A DNA stretch of 32,172 bases, taken from assembly GCA_964058845.1 (NCBI GenBank), contig CAXKVR010000612.1, positions 1 through 32,172 of the forward strand, written 5' to 3'. The notes beneath the pieces were generated by a model. The model worked only from the letters and a program-made list of their open reading frames with translations. It made no database searches and was not told the DNA's origin. Positions 10,524 to 21,142 of the stretch are shown here, piece by piece (the stretch's first letter is position 1; each line of letters starts with the position of its first letter). This DNA is from Carex sylvatica. Its lineage: Eukaryota; Streptophyta; Magnoliopsida; Poales; Cyperaceae. Position numbers and translations under genes: made by a program.

Positions 10524-10913
10524 AAAAAAAAAAATGAAAAAGGAGGAAGATATGAGTGTACTTAGGTCGTCTTTGTCGATGATATCGAAGCGCTGGCGAA
10601 AGTACTTCCTCAAGACCTCACCGGCGACATCAGCAACAGAGTGGGCCACCTGGACTAGGCTATCCATGTTCCCCGATTTCTCAGTCTCAGCCAAGCAATC
10701 GCAATTGGAGGAAGAAGAGGTGGAAGAATGGATTGGATGGATGGATTTGAGACGAGTGGAGAGGGAAGAGAAAGAGACACAGAGAGAGAGAGGGTAATTT
10801 GGATTGGATAGATGGTTAAACCCTAAAGATGAAGAGGAATGGAAGAGAGAGAGTAGCTTGGAGGTGGCAGTTAGGGTTTGCAAATAATTAGTAGGGTTTG
10901 TAGGATAATGCAT
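8791..10913 (-). CDS. HISN7: Histidinol-phosphate phosphatase, plastid (IMPL2-like), complete copy
   Basis: Plant HISN7/IMPL2 removes phosphate from L-histidinol phosphate, the penultimate part of histidine synthesis, in plastids; the Arabidopsis enzyme also acts on some inositol phosphates. Exons in coding order: 10913-10562, 10449-10371, 10219-10125, 10029-9980, 9854-9730, 9418-9352, 9242-9153, 9047-8936 and 8861-8791, totalling 1041 nt and 346 residues, the same length as I recall for the Arabidopsis protein. All introns are GT-AG. ATG 10913 is the first ATG after an in-frame TGA. The Ser/Thr-rich N-terminus of about 90 residues looks like a transit peptide. Metal and substrate motifs are PVTIAD (119-124), GEEHG (146-150), DPIDGTKSF (165-173), DQP (198-200) and DFLALVPVIEGAGG (289-302). 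No lesion is seen. It has a near-identical partial copy at 75-1743. Confidence 0.96.
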
Positions 10914-10982
10914 TTTGCTATCTTTCTTTGTTATGCGTAACAAAATAAAATTAAGCTCAAAGTTTCTTCAACTCCTCCATTC

Positions 10983-10988
10983 TTTATA
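10983..10988 (-). promoter_or_regulatory. Candidate TATA box for HISN7 (right copy)
   Basis: TATAAA on the minus strand in CCTATAAAGA, 70 bp upstream of the ATG at 10913, an appropriate distance for a short 5' UTR. Confidence 0.45.
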
Positions 10989-11131
10989 GGCTCTCAATTG
11001 AAGTAGCTATTTGAGCCCATAAATAAATTAGAGTTAGTTATCTATCATCAGCAAACCTAACCTGTTATTTTTCTGTACTCGTGTTAAATTCAAAAGCTGT
11101 ACAAATTTGAATAGAATTTGTGGTAAATTTG

Positions 11132-12352
11132 TACTAATATGAACAGAAATGGCATTTGCGGGGTTGAATGCTGACAGCTGACTGGTGAGAGAGAGAGAGA
11201 TGAATGGACTCACCTTTTAGATCGAGAGAGAGGAGAGGAGATGATCGGATCGGGTCGAGAGCAGCACTGCTCTGAGGAGAGACGGAGAGAGGGAGCGGAG
11301 TCGGGCTGGCGCTCGAACTTGAGTCTTGTTAGAATGTTATTCTAGTTTCTGGTTGAACTTAATTATGCTAAAATTTTGGTTGAAATTAATTTGGTTTAAA
11401 ATTTTCAATTGATCAAATTGGTTGAACTTAAGTGTGCTACAAATTTTAAAGCAAGTGTTGGGGCTTAACTGGGCTTTAAATATGAAGTTTGGGCCGAAAA
11501 TATATCTCCATAGACCTATATCTGGTTTGAACTTTTTCTTCAATCATTGGAAAAAACATTTTAGTATATTTATGAAAATTTACCCGTACTGCCATAAATT
11601 GGTTGTGAGTGTGGAACTGAAACGTGTGATTCTAAAGGCGTAGAAAATGTGACATGTAAAAATAGTGTGAAACATTTTCAGGTTCAAACTCTACATACAT
11701 CTCCTATGAGTTATTAATTTATAATTACAAAAAAAAAATTCTGAAAATAGGAAACAAAAATTTTAGTGCTGAAGCAAACCATAATTAGATAATTTTATAC
11801 CATATTATTAAAAAAAAAAAGAAATTGTTGCAAATTTCCTATTATATGATATTGGAGCAAATTAAAAAATATTTGATAAAATAATTAGTAATTATGAAAA
11901 TATTGAATGAGCTCGCAAATTAATGGATGTTGAATCAAGACTTGTTTCGTAAGAACGCTGATCTAATCATAAGGTGAGGATCTAAAGATCGGACGGCATC
12001 AGTTCACCTGATTCCTTCAACGACTCCGACTATCAGATTATTTTATGATGAACGCTGATCTAAGGAGTACTACTGTACTAGGCTCTCAAGTTCGAGCGCC
12101 AGCCCGACTCCGCTCCCTCTCTCCGTCTCTCCTCAGAGCTGGCGCTCCGCTCCCTCTCTCCGTCTCTCCTCAGAGCGCTGGCGCTCCGCTCCCTCTCTCC
12201 GTCTCTCCTCAGAGCAGTGCTGCTCTCGACCCGATCCGATCCTCTCCTCTCCTCTCTCTCGATCTAAAATGTGAGTCCATTCATCTCTCTTTCTCTCACC
12301 AGTCAGCTGTCAGCATTCAACCCCGCAAATGCCATTTCTGTTCGGATTAGTA
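11132..12352. mobile_element. 1.2 kb inverted-repeat element, non-autonomous
   Basis: The left arm runs 11132 to about 11325 and the right arm about 12083-12352. The outer ends are TACTAAT ... GAACAGAAATGGCATTTGCG and the inverse. The arms include GGTTGAATGCTGACAGCTGA, a (GA)n stretch, GATCGGATCGGGTCGAGAGC and GCTCGAACTTGAG. The right arm is longer because a 37-39 bp block is present three times where the left arm has it once. About 750 bp of A/T-rich interior separate the arms, with no transposase. The superfamily is uncertain because no target duplication was recognised. An open frame across the CT-rich right arm (12045-12350) is an artefact of the repeats. Confidence 0.75.
12110..12216 (+). 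repeat. Three tandem copies of a 37-39 bp CT-rich block
   Basis: CCGCTCCCTCTCTCCGTCTC starts at 12110, 12147 and 12186, each copy followed by CTCCTCAGAG and, between copies, CTGGCGCT. The opposite arm of the inverted-repeat element has a single copy, so the expansion arose after the arms formed. Confidence 0.9.
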
Positions 12353-12646
12353 GCAATAAAAGTACTATAATTAGAAAATAATAAACAATTACTGGTCAAC
12401 TAGGGGGCAATTTTTAATGAATCTATCAAGAGACACTATCAAGTTTTCAAACAAGAAATCAACCATGTACTTCAGTTTTGCCAATTACTTAAAAAAAATA
12501 TGAAATAAAAGAAATAAACAAGGGATTTCTACAACTGAGCTTGATGAAAACGGATCGAAGTAAGTGGAAACCTTCGAAAATATTCAAATCTATACTAAAA
12601 TCGAAACAAAAAGATCATTTAAAAAAATAATGAGAATTCAAACTAC

Positions 12647-12674
12647 CTTCTCGATTGCGCTTTGATAGAGGCAT
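12647..12674 (-). CDS. Candidate orphan first coding exon (MPLSKRNRE...), rest not in window
   Basis: ATG at 12674 on the minus strand reads MPLSKRNRE plus one base, followed by a splice-donor-like AAG|GTAGTTT. It sits just downstream of a promoter-like block (TATA, telo-boxes, site II motifs). The N-terminus resembles, from memory, MPKSKRNR at the start of the ribosome-assembly factor MRT4 (uL10-like). No matching second exon is seen to the left on the minus strand; the next minus-strand gene is HISN7. It may be a gene broken by rearrangement, a captured promoter-exon fragment, or a chance short frame. Confidence 0.3.
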
Positions 12675-12860
12675 TTTCTCTCCTCCCGCTCAACAAGTTT
12701 CACGTCCTTATTTCGCCCCCTCTCTCTCTCTCGCTTCCCTCTCTTTTATGAGATTTCTAGGGTTTCCCCCGAAGTAACTAGGGTTTTGGGTTTTATTTCC
12801 GGCCTAAAAAGCCTGGATCTGAGTTTCCTGGGTTTATAAGCCCAATTAATTGGGCCAGCC
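12675..12860 (-). promoter_or_regulatory. Promoter-like block: site II pair, TATA box, two telo-boxes
   Basis: In minus-strand order: the palindrome GCCCAATTAATTGGGC (12840-12855), which gives two TGGGC site II motifs; a TATAAA at 12833-12838; AAACCCTA telo-boxes at 12779-12786 and 12758-12765; then a purine-rich leader with a (GA)n run to the ATG at 12674. Site II plus telo-box is the known arrangement in plant promoters of ribosomal-protein and ribosome-biogenesis genes. That agrees with the MPLSKRNRE exon, but expression is inferred. Confidence 0.5.
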
Positions 12861-12964
12861 AGAAAGGTCTATATTTTATGGGAAACCCCTCCAAACAAAA
12901 GAATTTAAAAATTGTTAATGAGAAATCCAGGGGAATCTGGGCTAATTCCGCCCGAAGTGAACAC

Positions 12965-13146
12965 GAATTCGTATCCTCTGAGATATCTCAAACTTTGTGT
13001 GACGTCATGGAAAATTCCAACGGTTTAAATACGTTCTGCACGAATCTCAAAGAAAACATCATAATACTGACCTCCACATCACTCCCGAATAGGCACCGGA
13101 CACGTCGTTCACGCAAAAGTTGAGATATCTCAGAGGATACGCACTC
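12965..13146. mobile_element. 182-bp MITE with 9-bp target duplication (Mutator-like)
   Basis: It is bordered by AGTGAACAC at 12956-12964 and 13147-13155, a perfect 9-bp direct repeat. The terminal inverted repeats share CGTATCCTCTGAGATATCTC and continue with mismatches through GTGACGTC. The 9-bp duplication suggests the Mutator superfamily. The element lies about 100 bp upstream of the site II motifs of the orphan promoter block. Confidence 0.8.
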
Positions 13147-13155
13147 AGTGAACAC

Positions 13156-14799
13156 ACGAAGCTATTTTAGTATTCCTACAGATTTTGTTTGGACGATCTG
13201 GATCCAAACAGAAATATTCTATTATGTGATATGAATTCCTCGTCTAATGCATCCAAACAAAACCTTTTTTTTTGTGTTTCTTAATAAAAAAATGTAGAAA
13301 TAATTTTGACATAAATATATATATGCCTTCCTTAATTTCCCTACATTTTTAATTCCATGTAGTGAAACATAATGTGAAAAAAGAGAGACATTTTGGAGTA
13401 TTTATTTTCTCTATATTAAAATGATTGTATGAGATAGATATCTAATTTTTACAGCGTCATAAAAGATATTTTTATATTTTGAAATATGTTTTATAGCGGC
13501 ATAAAAGATATTTTATATTTTGAAATTATATATAAGATATTTGAACCTTCCGCTGGTAAATAAAATTTACATATAAAAATATTGAAGAATGTAAAATCTT
13601 ACTATTCTTTTTAATTTCATTATTATTTTAGTTTTTTAAAATATTACCCTAAATAGGGAAAAATATTAATATTTGCATTCAAATATAATCATTTACTTTG
13701 TCAATTTCTCTGAGATTTGTTATCAATATTTCATTTTTCATTTGGTCTAATCGGCTGTTTGATTGTTTATGATCGGTTTGAATTTTAAGGACAATATTTT
13801 CTTGAATGAGAAGAAATGTATAAATCATCCAAAAATAAACCATTTAATTTTTTTTTGGAGCCATTTACAATTTTTGAAATGTTGAGCATCGATCTGAAAT
13901 TTTAATCCTTATAAAAAAATTCCATGCATGTATAATGTGTGGTTGTGCCTGGGCGTAACAGAAGAAAAAAAAAATTACCTGACCGACTAAACTCTGGTCG
14001 GTTCGTATTTTTATTCCAATCGGTTAAAGTTTGATCGACATTTTTAAAAATATTCACTAGATTTGCATGATATTTTTATTTAATGTTAGATATTTAAAAA
14101 ATATCTTTAAAGAAGCTACAAAACAGAAGCGCTTAATTAGAAGTTAGTCTGGTACCTGAGGGGATACGGATTTCCATCAGGTAAGGTTCTAACTGAGCAC
14201 AATACTCTTGGTCAGATCAAATATAATTTAGTGTCTATTTAAATATGAAACCAATTTAAATCCGATGAGCATTGAACACAAATTTCAGTCCAATAGATTC
14301 TATGCCCGTTCAATCTGCTTTAAAATATGTATACAAAAATATTACAACTGATACACATACTTATTAAAACAGCATACTTATTAAAACAGTGTGCATGAAT
14401 CTTAAAACGGATCAAATGGATGTGAAATCCATCCGGCCCAAATTGGTCCCTTTAAATATAGGGGTTGTTCCTTTTAAGAATTTTAACAAATTAACCTGTT
14501 CGGCAACATGAAAATTAAACTGTCAGCTTTTTCAAAAAAAAAAAAGAGAGCTTTTAATATGGAAATGAGAATTTTAATATGTCAAAATCAAAGATATTTA
14601 ACTTTTGAGAATTTTTAGAACATAGATGTTCGGCAAATGCATGAGAAATTTATTAGGATGTTGGTTTTTTTTTTTATAGATGTAATACTAAAATTAAACT
14701 ATATTAAGTGTATTGATACAAATCACTAATTATGATCAATATAATTATACATATCATATTCCCAAAAAATTTAAATGAGTTAATTGACTATACACTACA
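13156..14799. other. AT-rich intergenic, no gene recognised
   Basis: Highly AT-rich with repeated short words such as ATAAAAGATATTTT near 13460 and 13500. Around 13978-14040 there are a few GACCGACTAAA/GGTCGGTT words that could be transposon subterminal repeats, but no ends were found. No frame over 60 codons with coding character is present. Confidence 0.5.
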
Positions 14800-15535
14800 A
14801 AGTGATATATATCAGAGTGAACTGATCGCATACAACAAGGTGATATCAGAGTGAAATGATCGCATACAACAAGGTGATATCAGAGTGAAATGATCACACA
14901 CTGCAAAATGATAAATTAGTGAACTGACCACACACTGAAAAGTGATATCAGAGTGAACTGACCACATACTGCAAGGTGATAAATGAGGAGGGTTCAAATT
15001 CGTCCATTTTTAAAAACTTTAATAATTTAAAATGTAAAACTTAAATGTCAAAATAAAACCGGTGGATATGATCTACGTCATTTTATTTATGCACGTGTAA
15101 AAAATTATAACATTTCAATTTTACTTTGATTGTCATCAAGAGCTTGTAAAAAATACATTAATGTGGACGATTTCTAGACGTTGATTTTTGAACTTATTGA
15201 TTCACATAAAAATAAAATTAAAATGTGATAATTTTTTATGAGCACGTAGAGAAAATAACATAGATCACATCTAACGGTTTTATTTTGACTTTTAAGTTTT
15301 AAATTTTGAGTTATTAAAGTTTTAAAAAATGGGGGCATTTGAACCCTCCTCGTGATAAATTAGTGAATTGACCACAACTTACTACACATTGCAAAGTGAT
15401 AAATTAGTGAATTGACCACACATTGAAAAGTGATATATTGACCCCACACTGCAAAGTGATAAATTAGTTAATAGACGACACACTAAAAAGTGATATCAAA
15501 ATGTACAGACCACACTAAAAAGTGACAAAGGAGTG
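14800..15535. repeat. Tandem array of about 32-37 bp units, interrupted
   Basis: About a dozen degenerate units of the form GTGATATCAGAGTGAACTGA followed by CCACACACTGCAAA. The form GTGATAAATTAGTGAATTGA alternates with the GTGATATCAGAGTGAACTGA form, suggesting a higher-order pair of unit types. The array is split by the MITE at 14985-15351. The small minus-strand frame through the array (14812-14997) is only a product of the repeats. Confidence 0.85.
14985..15351. mobile_element. Mutator-like MITE (367 bp) inside the tandem array
   Basis: Terminal inverted repeats of roughly 80 bp start GAGGAGGGTTCAAAT and extend through AAAACTTTAATAA to GTCAAAATAAAACCG, with the inverse at the right end. 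It is flanked by GTGATAAAT at 14976-14984 and 15352-15360, a 9-bp duplication. Removing the element and one copy restores a normal array unit (GTGATAAATTAGTGAATTGA), so the insertion postdates the array. Long inverted repeats and a 9-bp duplication are typical of MULE-type MITEs. Confidence 0.88.
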
Positions 15536-15735
15536 ATCATGACTACTTTCATATATAAAAAAATATTGAAATTGTTTATATATAGAGCTATATTGCAGCA
15601 AATGCTTCTTCACCTCCTTTATAGCAAAGTAATGAATCATTATCTTCAATGAAAAATGAATAATGACGATGAGAATTATGCAAATCTCATCATGCCACAG
15701 ATAGAGAGAAATATAATGAAGCCAATTCCATATCA

Positions 15736-16806
15736 TGCTTCAATCCTAACTGGATTGATGTATGTTAATGAAGTCTTAGATGGTCATGAGTTGTAAGTGA
15801 GAATTTAATATGAATACTTTTGTTTTTCGTGCATTTGTCAAGCTGTTGAGAGGCAAAAAGTTGCTCCAAGATGGACATATGTTGTTGAAGAACAAGTTGC
15901 AATGCTCTTATACACTCTTGCTAACGATTCCAGCGGTCGAGTGATATAGTAAGTCGTTACTTCCATATTGTAATTAAGGCTATTACTTGACTATCTGCAG
16001 AAATCATAATGTCCCCTCGACTTCATACGCCCCAACTTATCCAATCGAGAATAATATTTAACCATTTCTTTAAGGTAAGTTTAATTTCAATTATTATCAA
16101 TGAATGTCTTTTTAAATTAAACATGATAAATCTAAATTATTCACTATTTTTTAATTTACAGGATTGTATTAGCATTATTGATGGTACATATGTTTCTATA
16201 ACTATTACTTACGAAGATCAAGCTCCATATTGTAATAGAAAACAAACATTATCACATAATGTTATGCTCGTTTGTGATTTCGACTATCAATTTACTTATG
16301 TAATGGCCGAATGGGAAGAATCAACGTCAAATGCAAATGTACTAAATAGTGCACTCGACAATGAATTTACAGTACCACGAGGCAAATATTTTTTGGTTGA
16401 TACTGGTTATGCCAATACACCACAATTTATTGCTTCTTAAAGGAGTATGAGATATCATGTGAGAGAGCAAGCTTCAGCTAATGAATGACCATGGAATTAC
16501 AAAGAGCTCTTTAATCTCCATCATGCACAATTTAGAAGTCATATTGAAAAACTTATTGGTATATTAAAAATGTTGTTTTTCATTTTAAAAGTTATAACAT
16601 ATCACGCAATTGATAAACAAGCGGACATAGTTCAAGCAGTATGTATTATACATAATTTTATCGTATATCATAATGGTGACGCCACTTGGACTGCAAATGC
16701 TAATTTGGAAATTGATCCAAGTGATATTGTGGATGTATCCAATGGAGATAAAGAGTATGACGAAGATATTGAAAGACTTAACAATCAACGTCAGGTAGAA
16801 AATTGA
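15736..16806 (+). pseudogene. PIF/Harbinger transposase, degenerate
   Basis: Fragments in order: ASILTGLMYVNEVLDGHEL (from 15736); LLRGKKLLQDG followed after a frameshift by YVVEEQVAMLLYTL (about 15842-15930); RIIFNHFFK ending in a donor (16074/16075); an intron to about 16161; then DCISIIDGTYV, NVMLVCDFDYQFTYV, and GKYFLVDTGYAN with QFIAS. Two catalytic Asp positions (IDGT and VDTGYAN) are visible. The frame then has TAA at 16438-16440 and TGA at 16486-16488, but continues in the same frame with KELFNLHHAQFRSHIEK and VQAVCIIHNFIVYH, which match the C-terminal part of the family. It is a dead DDE_4-type transposase. No terminal inverted repeats or TAA/TTA duplication were found. Confidence 0.85.
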
Positions 16807-17226
16807 AAAAAAAAATGAAATTACTAGGTTTATGTGGAATGATTATGTTAGACCTCAGAATAAGAACTTAACTTAAAAATTAGTTTTGTGTTTTGTTCAA
16901 TTAAAATTTCTTGTTGAATTAAATTATGTTTTGTTTAATTATTTTTAGCTTCGTGATTGATCAATTACTATGTTGAAATGCATTTAATTTTTATTTTTGT
17001 GCTTGATTGTTACATTTAATTAAGTAAAAATAATGCTTGAATAGGAATTTTTATGGGAATAGAAAGTTTTAGATTTTAAAAAGTATGCTCGTATATTTAG
17101 AAAGTTGTATTTCTTCCTTTTTACAATTAAAATTTGTTTAATTTTAGTTTAAGTTTTGTTTAATATTAAAAGAAGTAAGTTATTCACAGTATAAGGAGTA
17201 GTTAATTTTAAAAAAATAATTAAGTA
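16807..17226. other. Flank of the dead Harbinger copy, no gene recognised
   Basis: AT-rich sequence that may be 3' untranslated transposon DNA. No structure is recognised. Confidence 0.4.
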
Positions 17227-17234
17227 TAGAGGAC

Positions 17235-17411
17235 CAGTGTTGTAAAAAAACATTTGTTTAGACCGATTAATCAGCCGATTAGCCGTTGGCGGTAACCAAT
17301 CTGTCATACATTTTTCTGACTAATTAGATCAAATATGACTGATTATTCCCGATTAATCGCTTGGCGGTACCTTGTCCGTCCGACGACCGCATACCGTTAT
17401 TTACAACACTG
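17235..17411. mobile_element. hAT-type MITE (177 bp)
   Basis: It starts CAGTGTTGTAAA and ends TTTACAACACTG, a perfect 12-bp terminal inverted repeat, with GATTAATC/GGCGGTA words inside. The 8-bp flanks are TAGAGGAC (17227-17234) and TGGAGGAC (17412-17419), 7 of 8 matching. Both are standard for hAT MITEs. Confidence 0.85.
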
Positions 17412-17419
17412 TGGAGGAC

Positions 17420-17782
17420 TTTAAAATTCTATTTTGAAGGTTTTTTTTAAAATTTTATACAAGAAGTGATTAACTTCACAGTACCATGAAACTAAGAAGT
17501 AATTAATATTGCAAACTTCATCAACAGAAATATATAATTCAAACAGCAAAAGTCAGATATAAGAAGGTTCCACTAGTAGATGTAATTAATTCAAGCAGCG
17601 TCAGGGATTCATTGGTTGAAAAAAAAAAAAAAGAGCCCGGACTTGATTTTTTTTCATCATAAAGATTTATTACTGGATGGAAAATAAATCTTCTTTAGAA
17701 ATTTATATGGGAATAAAAAACATGCTACCGAACAGAAATTAGATAAAATATCTACAATTTGTTTTTAACCCATGAAAAGTAA
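17420..17782. other. AT-rich intergenic, no gene recognised
   Basis: An A tract at about 17619-17632 and AT-rich filler up to the LINE target duplication. No gene seen. Confidence 0.4.
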
Positions 17783-17794
17783 TTTGCCCATGAG
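17783..17794 (+). repeat. LINE target-site duplication, left copy
   Basis: TTTGCCCATGAG is identical to 26701-26712. It adjoins a T tract at 17796-17805, the complement of the LINE poly(A) tail. Confidence 0.9.
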
Positions 17795-17944
17795 GTTTTT
17801 TTTTTGTTTGTTTCAAATGCCCTTAGGTGTTATTATTAAAAAAACCATCATCATTTTACAAGAGAGTGATAGGGGTATCTAGTTCCTGGTATAAGAGAAG
17901 TCTAACCCCTGTTACATGCATGCTCCTTTTATCCTAATATTACA

Positions 17945-19326
17945 TTAGAAAGAAGGAAATGTGAAACCAGTGTATTCAAATTGTTCCACTCTTGCCCGAT
18001 TTGCCAGTGAATGGGCCTCTGTATTTTCTTCCCTTGGTATTAGCATGCAGCCAAACTTTGGATGCGATTTGAAAATTAGCAGTAGCCGGTACAACTCCGT
18101 GTAGCATCTCCAGTCTACTACCTTGATTGCCAGACTCCATTTCCTGGGCTCCAAAGTATCTATCAGTAATTTTGAATTCGTTAAAAACTTGCACTCCTGA
18201 ATCCCTAGTAACAACACATGCTCAGTAGCCAATAGGCAACAAGCTGCCGATTGAAGTATACAACACATGTTGCACCGCCCTTTTCTGATATATGAAACGA
18301 ACCATCAGACCATGCACAATATCCATGTTCAACCCATGGTGGTTGTAGAGATGCTGATGCGAGATGAGCCCCGTGGTTCGTAGTTGTACCAGTAAAAGGA
18401 GATGACAATGTGTATGATGATATGGAGGAGTTAATGATGCTTGTTGGTACTTAGATGACTTCCTGGAAGACTTGCCTGCATCTAGCCTTCCATATATTCC
18501 AAGCCAAGGTCATGAAGAGCGCAATTTGATCCTCAGTAAGGTTGTTCCAGAGTTGCGACAAAATATCCATTAGTTGCATTTGAGGAAAATTTGATGTTCT
18601 CAAACCAAAAGATGATAGGAACCATGTTGCTCTTGCATGGGGGCAGTGAAATATGACATGAACTGCATCTTCGAGTGGAAATTGGCATAATTTGCAATTC
18701 GGGGAGATAGATTGAATTCTTGTTGCCAAAGTACCCGCTGATGGCAAAGCTCCCTTAATTGCTTTCCAAAAAAACATACGCACTCTTGGCAAGACCTCTT
18801 TAGTTTTCCAAATTTTCTTCCATATTTGCCCTTCCACCTCTGTTGTGATTGGTCTCTCCAACGCTTGTAATGATTCAAGCATCTGGTATGCCTTTTTAAC
18901 CGAGAACTCTCCACTCGTTGCCCAAGTAAACATCAGTTTATCTGGGATTCCGACCATAAGCACCACCCCACTTAATTCCCTAGCTATTTCTACTGCCATT
19001 TGAGTTCCAGCAAAACCAACAAGACCTTGAAAATCCCATTGCAAGGTATTATTATCAAACAAACACCCTACCTTTTGTTGAAGCTGCTGCCTTGTTGGTT
19101 TGGGAAGCTCCCTCCATCCTTTAAACCATGGTTGCGCATAGGCCGGGCAAGTCAGACCATCTCCTAATGACCATTGTGAGTTATGTGCTAGCACTGCACA
19201 GTTTTGTATCATTGCACGCCATAATCTTGTGCATGGGGCATCTCTTTGTGTGAGCCAGAAAGATGATGCTGGAAAGTACTTTGCGCGCATAATTTGCACC
19301 CATAATGCTTCATTCCCAGAAACCAA
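17945..19326 (-). pseudogene. LINE ORF2 C-terminal part: zf-RVT and RNase H-like domains
   Basis: The frame 19326-18451 begins LVSGNEALWVQIMRAKYFP and contains the zf-RVT pattern VRMFFWKAIKGALPS ... CKLCQFPLEDAVHVIFHC ... WNIWKARCR. A TAA at 18451-18453 interrupts it, after which the same frame goes on to SDGSFH, the first RNase H aspartate region. A frameshift between about 18268 and 18205 moves to the frame with ACCLLATEHVLLLGIQEC, TNSKLLIDTL and REENTEAHSLANRAR. The second catalytic site (usually TDS) reads TNS, and the final AD reads AH. RNase H activity is therefore unlikely. Confidence 0.88.
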
Positions 19327-19458
19327 CTTTCAGGTGCATTTTAGAATTAGTGCGTTATTCATATTGACCAAATTTCACAAACCCAGGCCCCCATCAAATT
19401 TTGGCCTTGCTAACTTATTCCATTTCAGCAAGCATATTGGTTTAGTATCTGACTTTCC

Positions 19459-20999
19459 CTAAAAAAATTGTACACATTTCGACTGAATTTTGTCCAAAAC
19501 TGACTTATGAATCGGGGTGCTACTCATTTGGTAAATAGAGATGGACTCCAGAACCGATTTGATGAGGATAAGCTTGCCAGGTGAAAAAAGCTTGCCTTTC
19601 CAAGCATGCAATCGCTTGTCCATTTTTTGTAGCATCTGTTGAAAAGCCCGGGGCCTCGACACATTTACTGGGCTACCCAAATATGTCTCATTTTCATCAG
19701 CAAACTTTGCCCCAAAAATTCTAATAATTGATCTAACCTAAGCCAAAGTTGCAACTCTTGAGAACCAAATTTTAGATTTTTCCGGAGAAATTCGCTGACC
19801 TGAAAGGTTGCAGAAGGTTTGGAGCACCCTATTAAAAATTCGAGCTTCCCGTCTATTTGGTGTGCCCATTAAAAGCAAATCATCCGCGTACATGAGGTTT
19901 GTTAATGGTGGTGCCTGGCAAGCTAAAGTGAGGCCTCTAAGAGGACCTTGCTGTATGTGATGTTGAAGCATCAACGTTAAGACATTCATGCAAATGATAA
20001 AAATATAGGGAGGCAGGGCACATCCCTGCCTGAGTCCTCGCATCGGAGTTATAAAGCCACCACCAGAACCTTGAAAGAGGATAGTGAAACTTGCTGACTT
20101 GACACATGCCATGATCAAAGTAACAAATGACGTAGGAATAGAATGTGCAACCAGTGCCTTCTCAATAAAAATCTAGCTCATTCTGTCAAATGCTTTTGAC
20201 AGATCTGATTTCAAGCAGAAAGCTGGTTGGTTGAAATTGCTCTGCGAGAAGGAGTGAAGAATCTCTCTCATAATAATGATTTGATCCGATATTTGACGGC
20301 CCGAGGTGAAGGCCACCTGGTTCGGATGTACTAGCAATTTCATTAAAGGTTTTAGCCGATTTGCAAGAATCTTAGAAATAATCTTGTAGATTACATTGCA
20401 AATGCTAATTGGTCTGTAATCCGTCACCTTTGTCAGGTTGTCAATTTTTGGAATCAAAACCATATTTGACCTCGAGATTTCTGGGCTTAATTCTGCCGTT
20501 TCAAAGAAGCGGTAAACCTCATGTTCAATAGTCTCTTTAAAAGAATGCCAAAAGGTTTGCACAAACCTTGCATTAATCCCGTCAGGTCCCGCCGCACGGT
20601 CTGGCCCCAAGCCGAACACCGCAGCCGCTATCTCGTCATTACTTGGCCTTGCTTGTAAATCGAGCCTCTGCTCATTTGTCAAGACAGGAAGATTATGTTG
20701 TAAACCTTGCATTACCTCGAGTGGCCAAATGTGAGGGGAGAGATCAGGTTCACAGTAGATTCCTTTAAAATGCCAAATTAGAGCAGTTCATATCTGGTCA
20801 GGGTCAATTGTCCAAGTTTGGTCCTGCAACTGGAGCATATGTATCGTGTTCTTGCGTCGTCTTGAATTAACCGTTGCATGAAAAATGTCGTGTTGAGGTC
20901 TCCGTCTTGCTCCCATCTTAATCGCGTTCTCTGAAACCAATATGTGTTAATTTGTTGAAGGCATAAATTATATCTAAGTTGCAGCTCATTTTCTTCCAA
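19459..20999 (-). pseudogene. LINE ORF2 reverse transcriptase domain
   Basis: Motifs in order: FFMQRL (20999-20778 segment), DRAAGPDGINARFVQ, DYRPISICNVIYKIISKIL, NQVAFTSGRQISDQI, LKSDLSKAFDRM, GLRQGCALPPYIF, and the catalytic LMYADDLLLMG (YADD at 19879-19890), then the thumb-like HAWKGKLFSPGKLILIKSVL. In-frame stops are TAG at 20173-20175, TAG at 19738-19740, TAG at 19459-19461 and TGA at 19330-19332. The frame is otherwise maintained from 20712 down to 18453. The stretch 21142-20713 has further stops and at least one frameshift. The catalytic aspartates remain, but the polypeptide cannot be made intact. Confidence 0.93.
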
Positions 21000-21142
21000 G
21001 TGAGTTTCCTCGGAAGGCTATGCCGATTGGTTTCTTAGCATTTGTTATTCAATTTGAGATAATTGCCTATCTGGTCTCGGCTGCTTTCGTATCCACTGTT
21101 GAACATGCCTTTTGACCCTAGCTGCTGACTCTCTCCAATCAT

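Noticed and set aside
12045..12350. 101-codon open frame over the CT-rich repeat block
   Set aside because: Its length comes from three tandem copies of a 37-39 bp block within an inverted-repeat element. It shows no family resemblance and has no gene context.
13978..14040. CACTA-like subterminal repeats (GACCGACTAAA / GGTCGGTT)
   Set aside because: Only a few copies, no CACTA ends and no 3-bp duplication could be found.
14812..14997. 61-codon repetitive frame (SLIYHF/SDIT repeats)
   Set aside because: It is a translation of the tandem array, without start context or conservation.
17954..18268. RNase H-like fragment as a separate host gene
   Set aside because: It lies in order after the zf-RVT domain on the same strand inside the LINE target duplication, so it is the C-terminus of ORF2.
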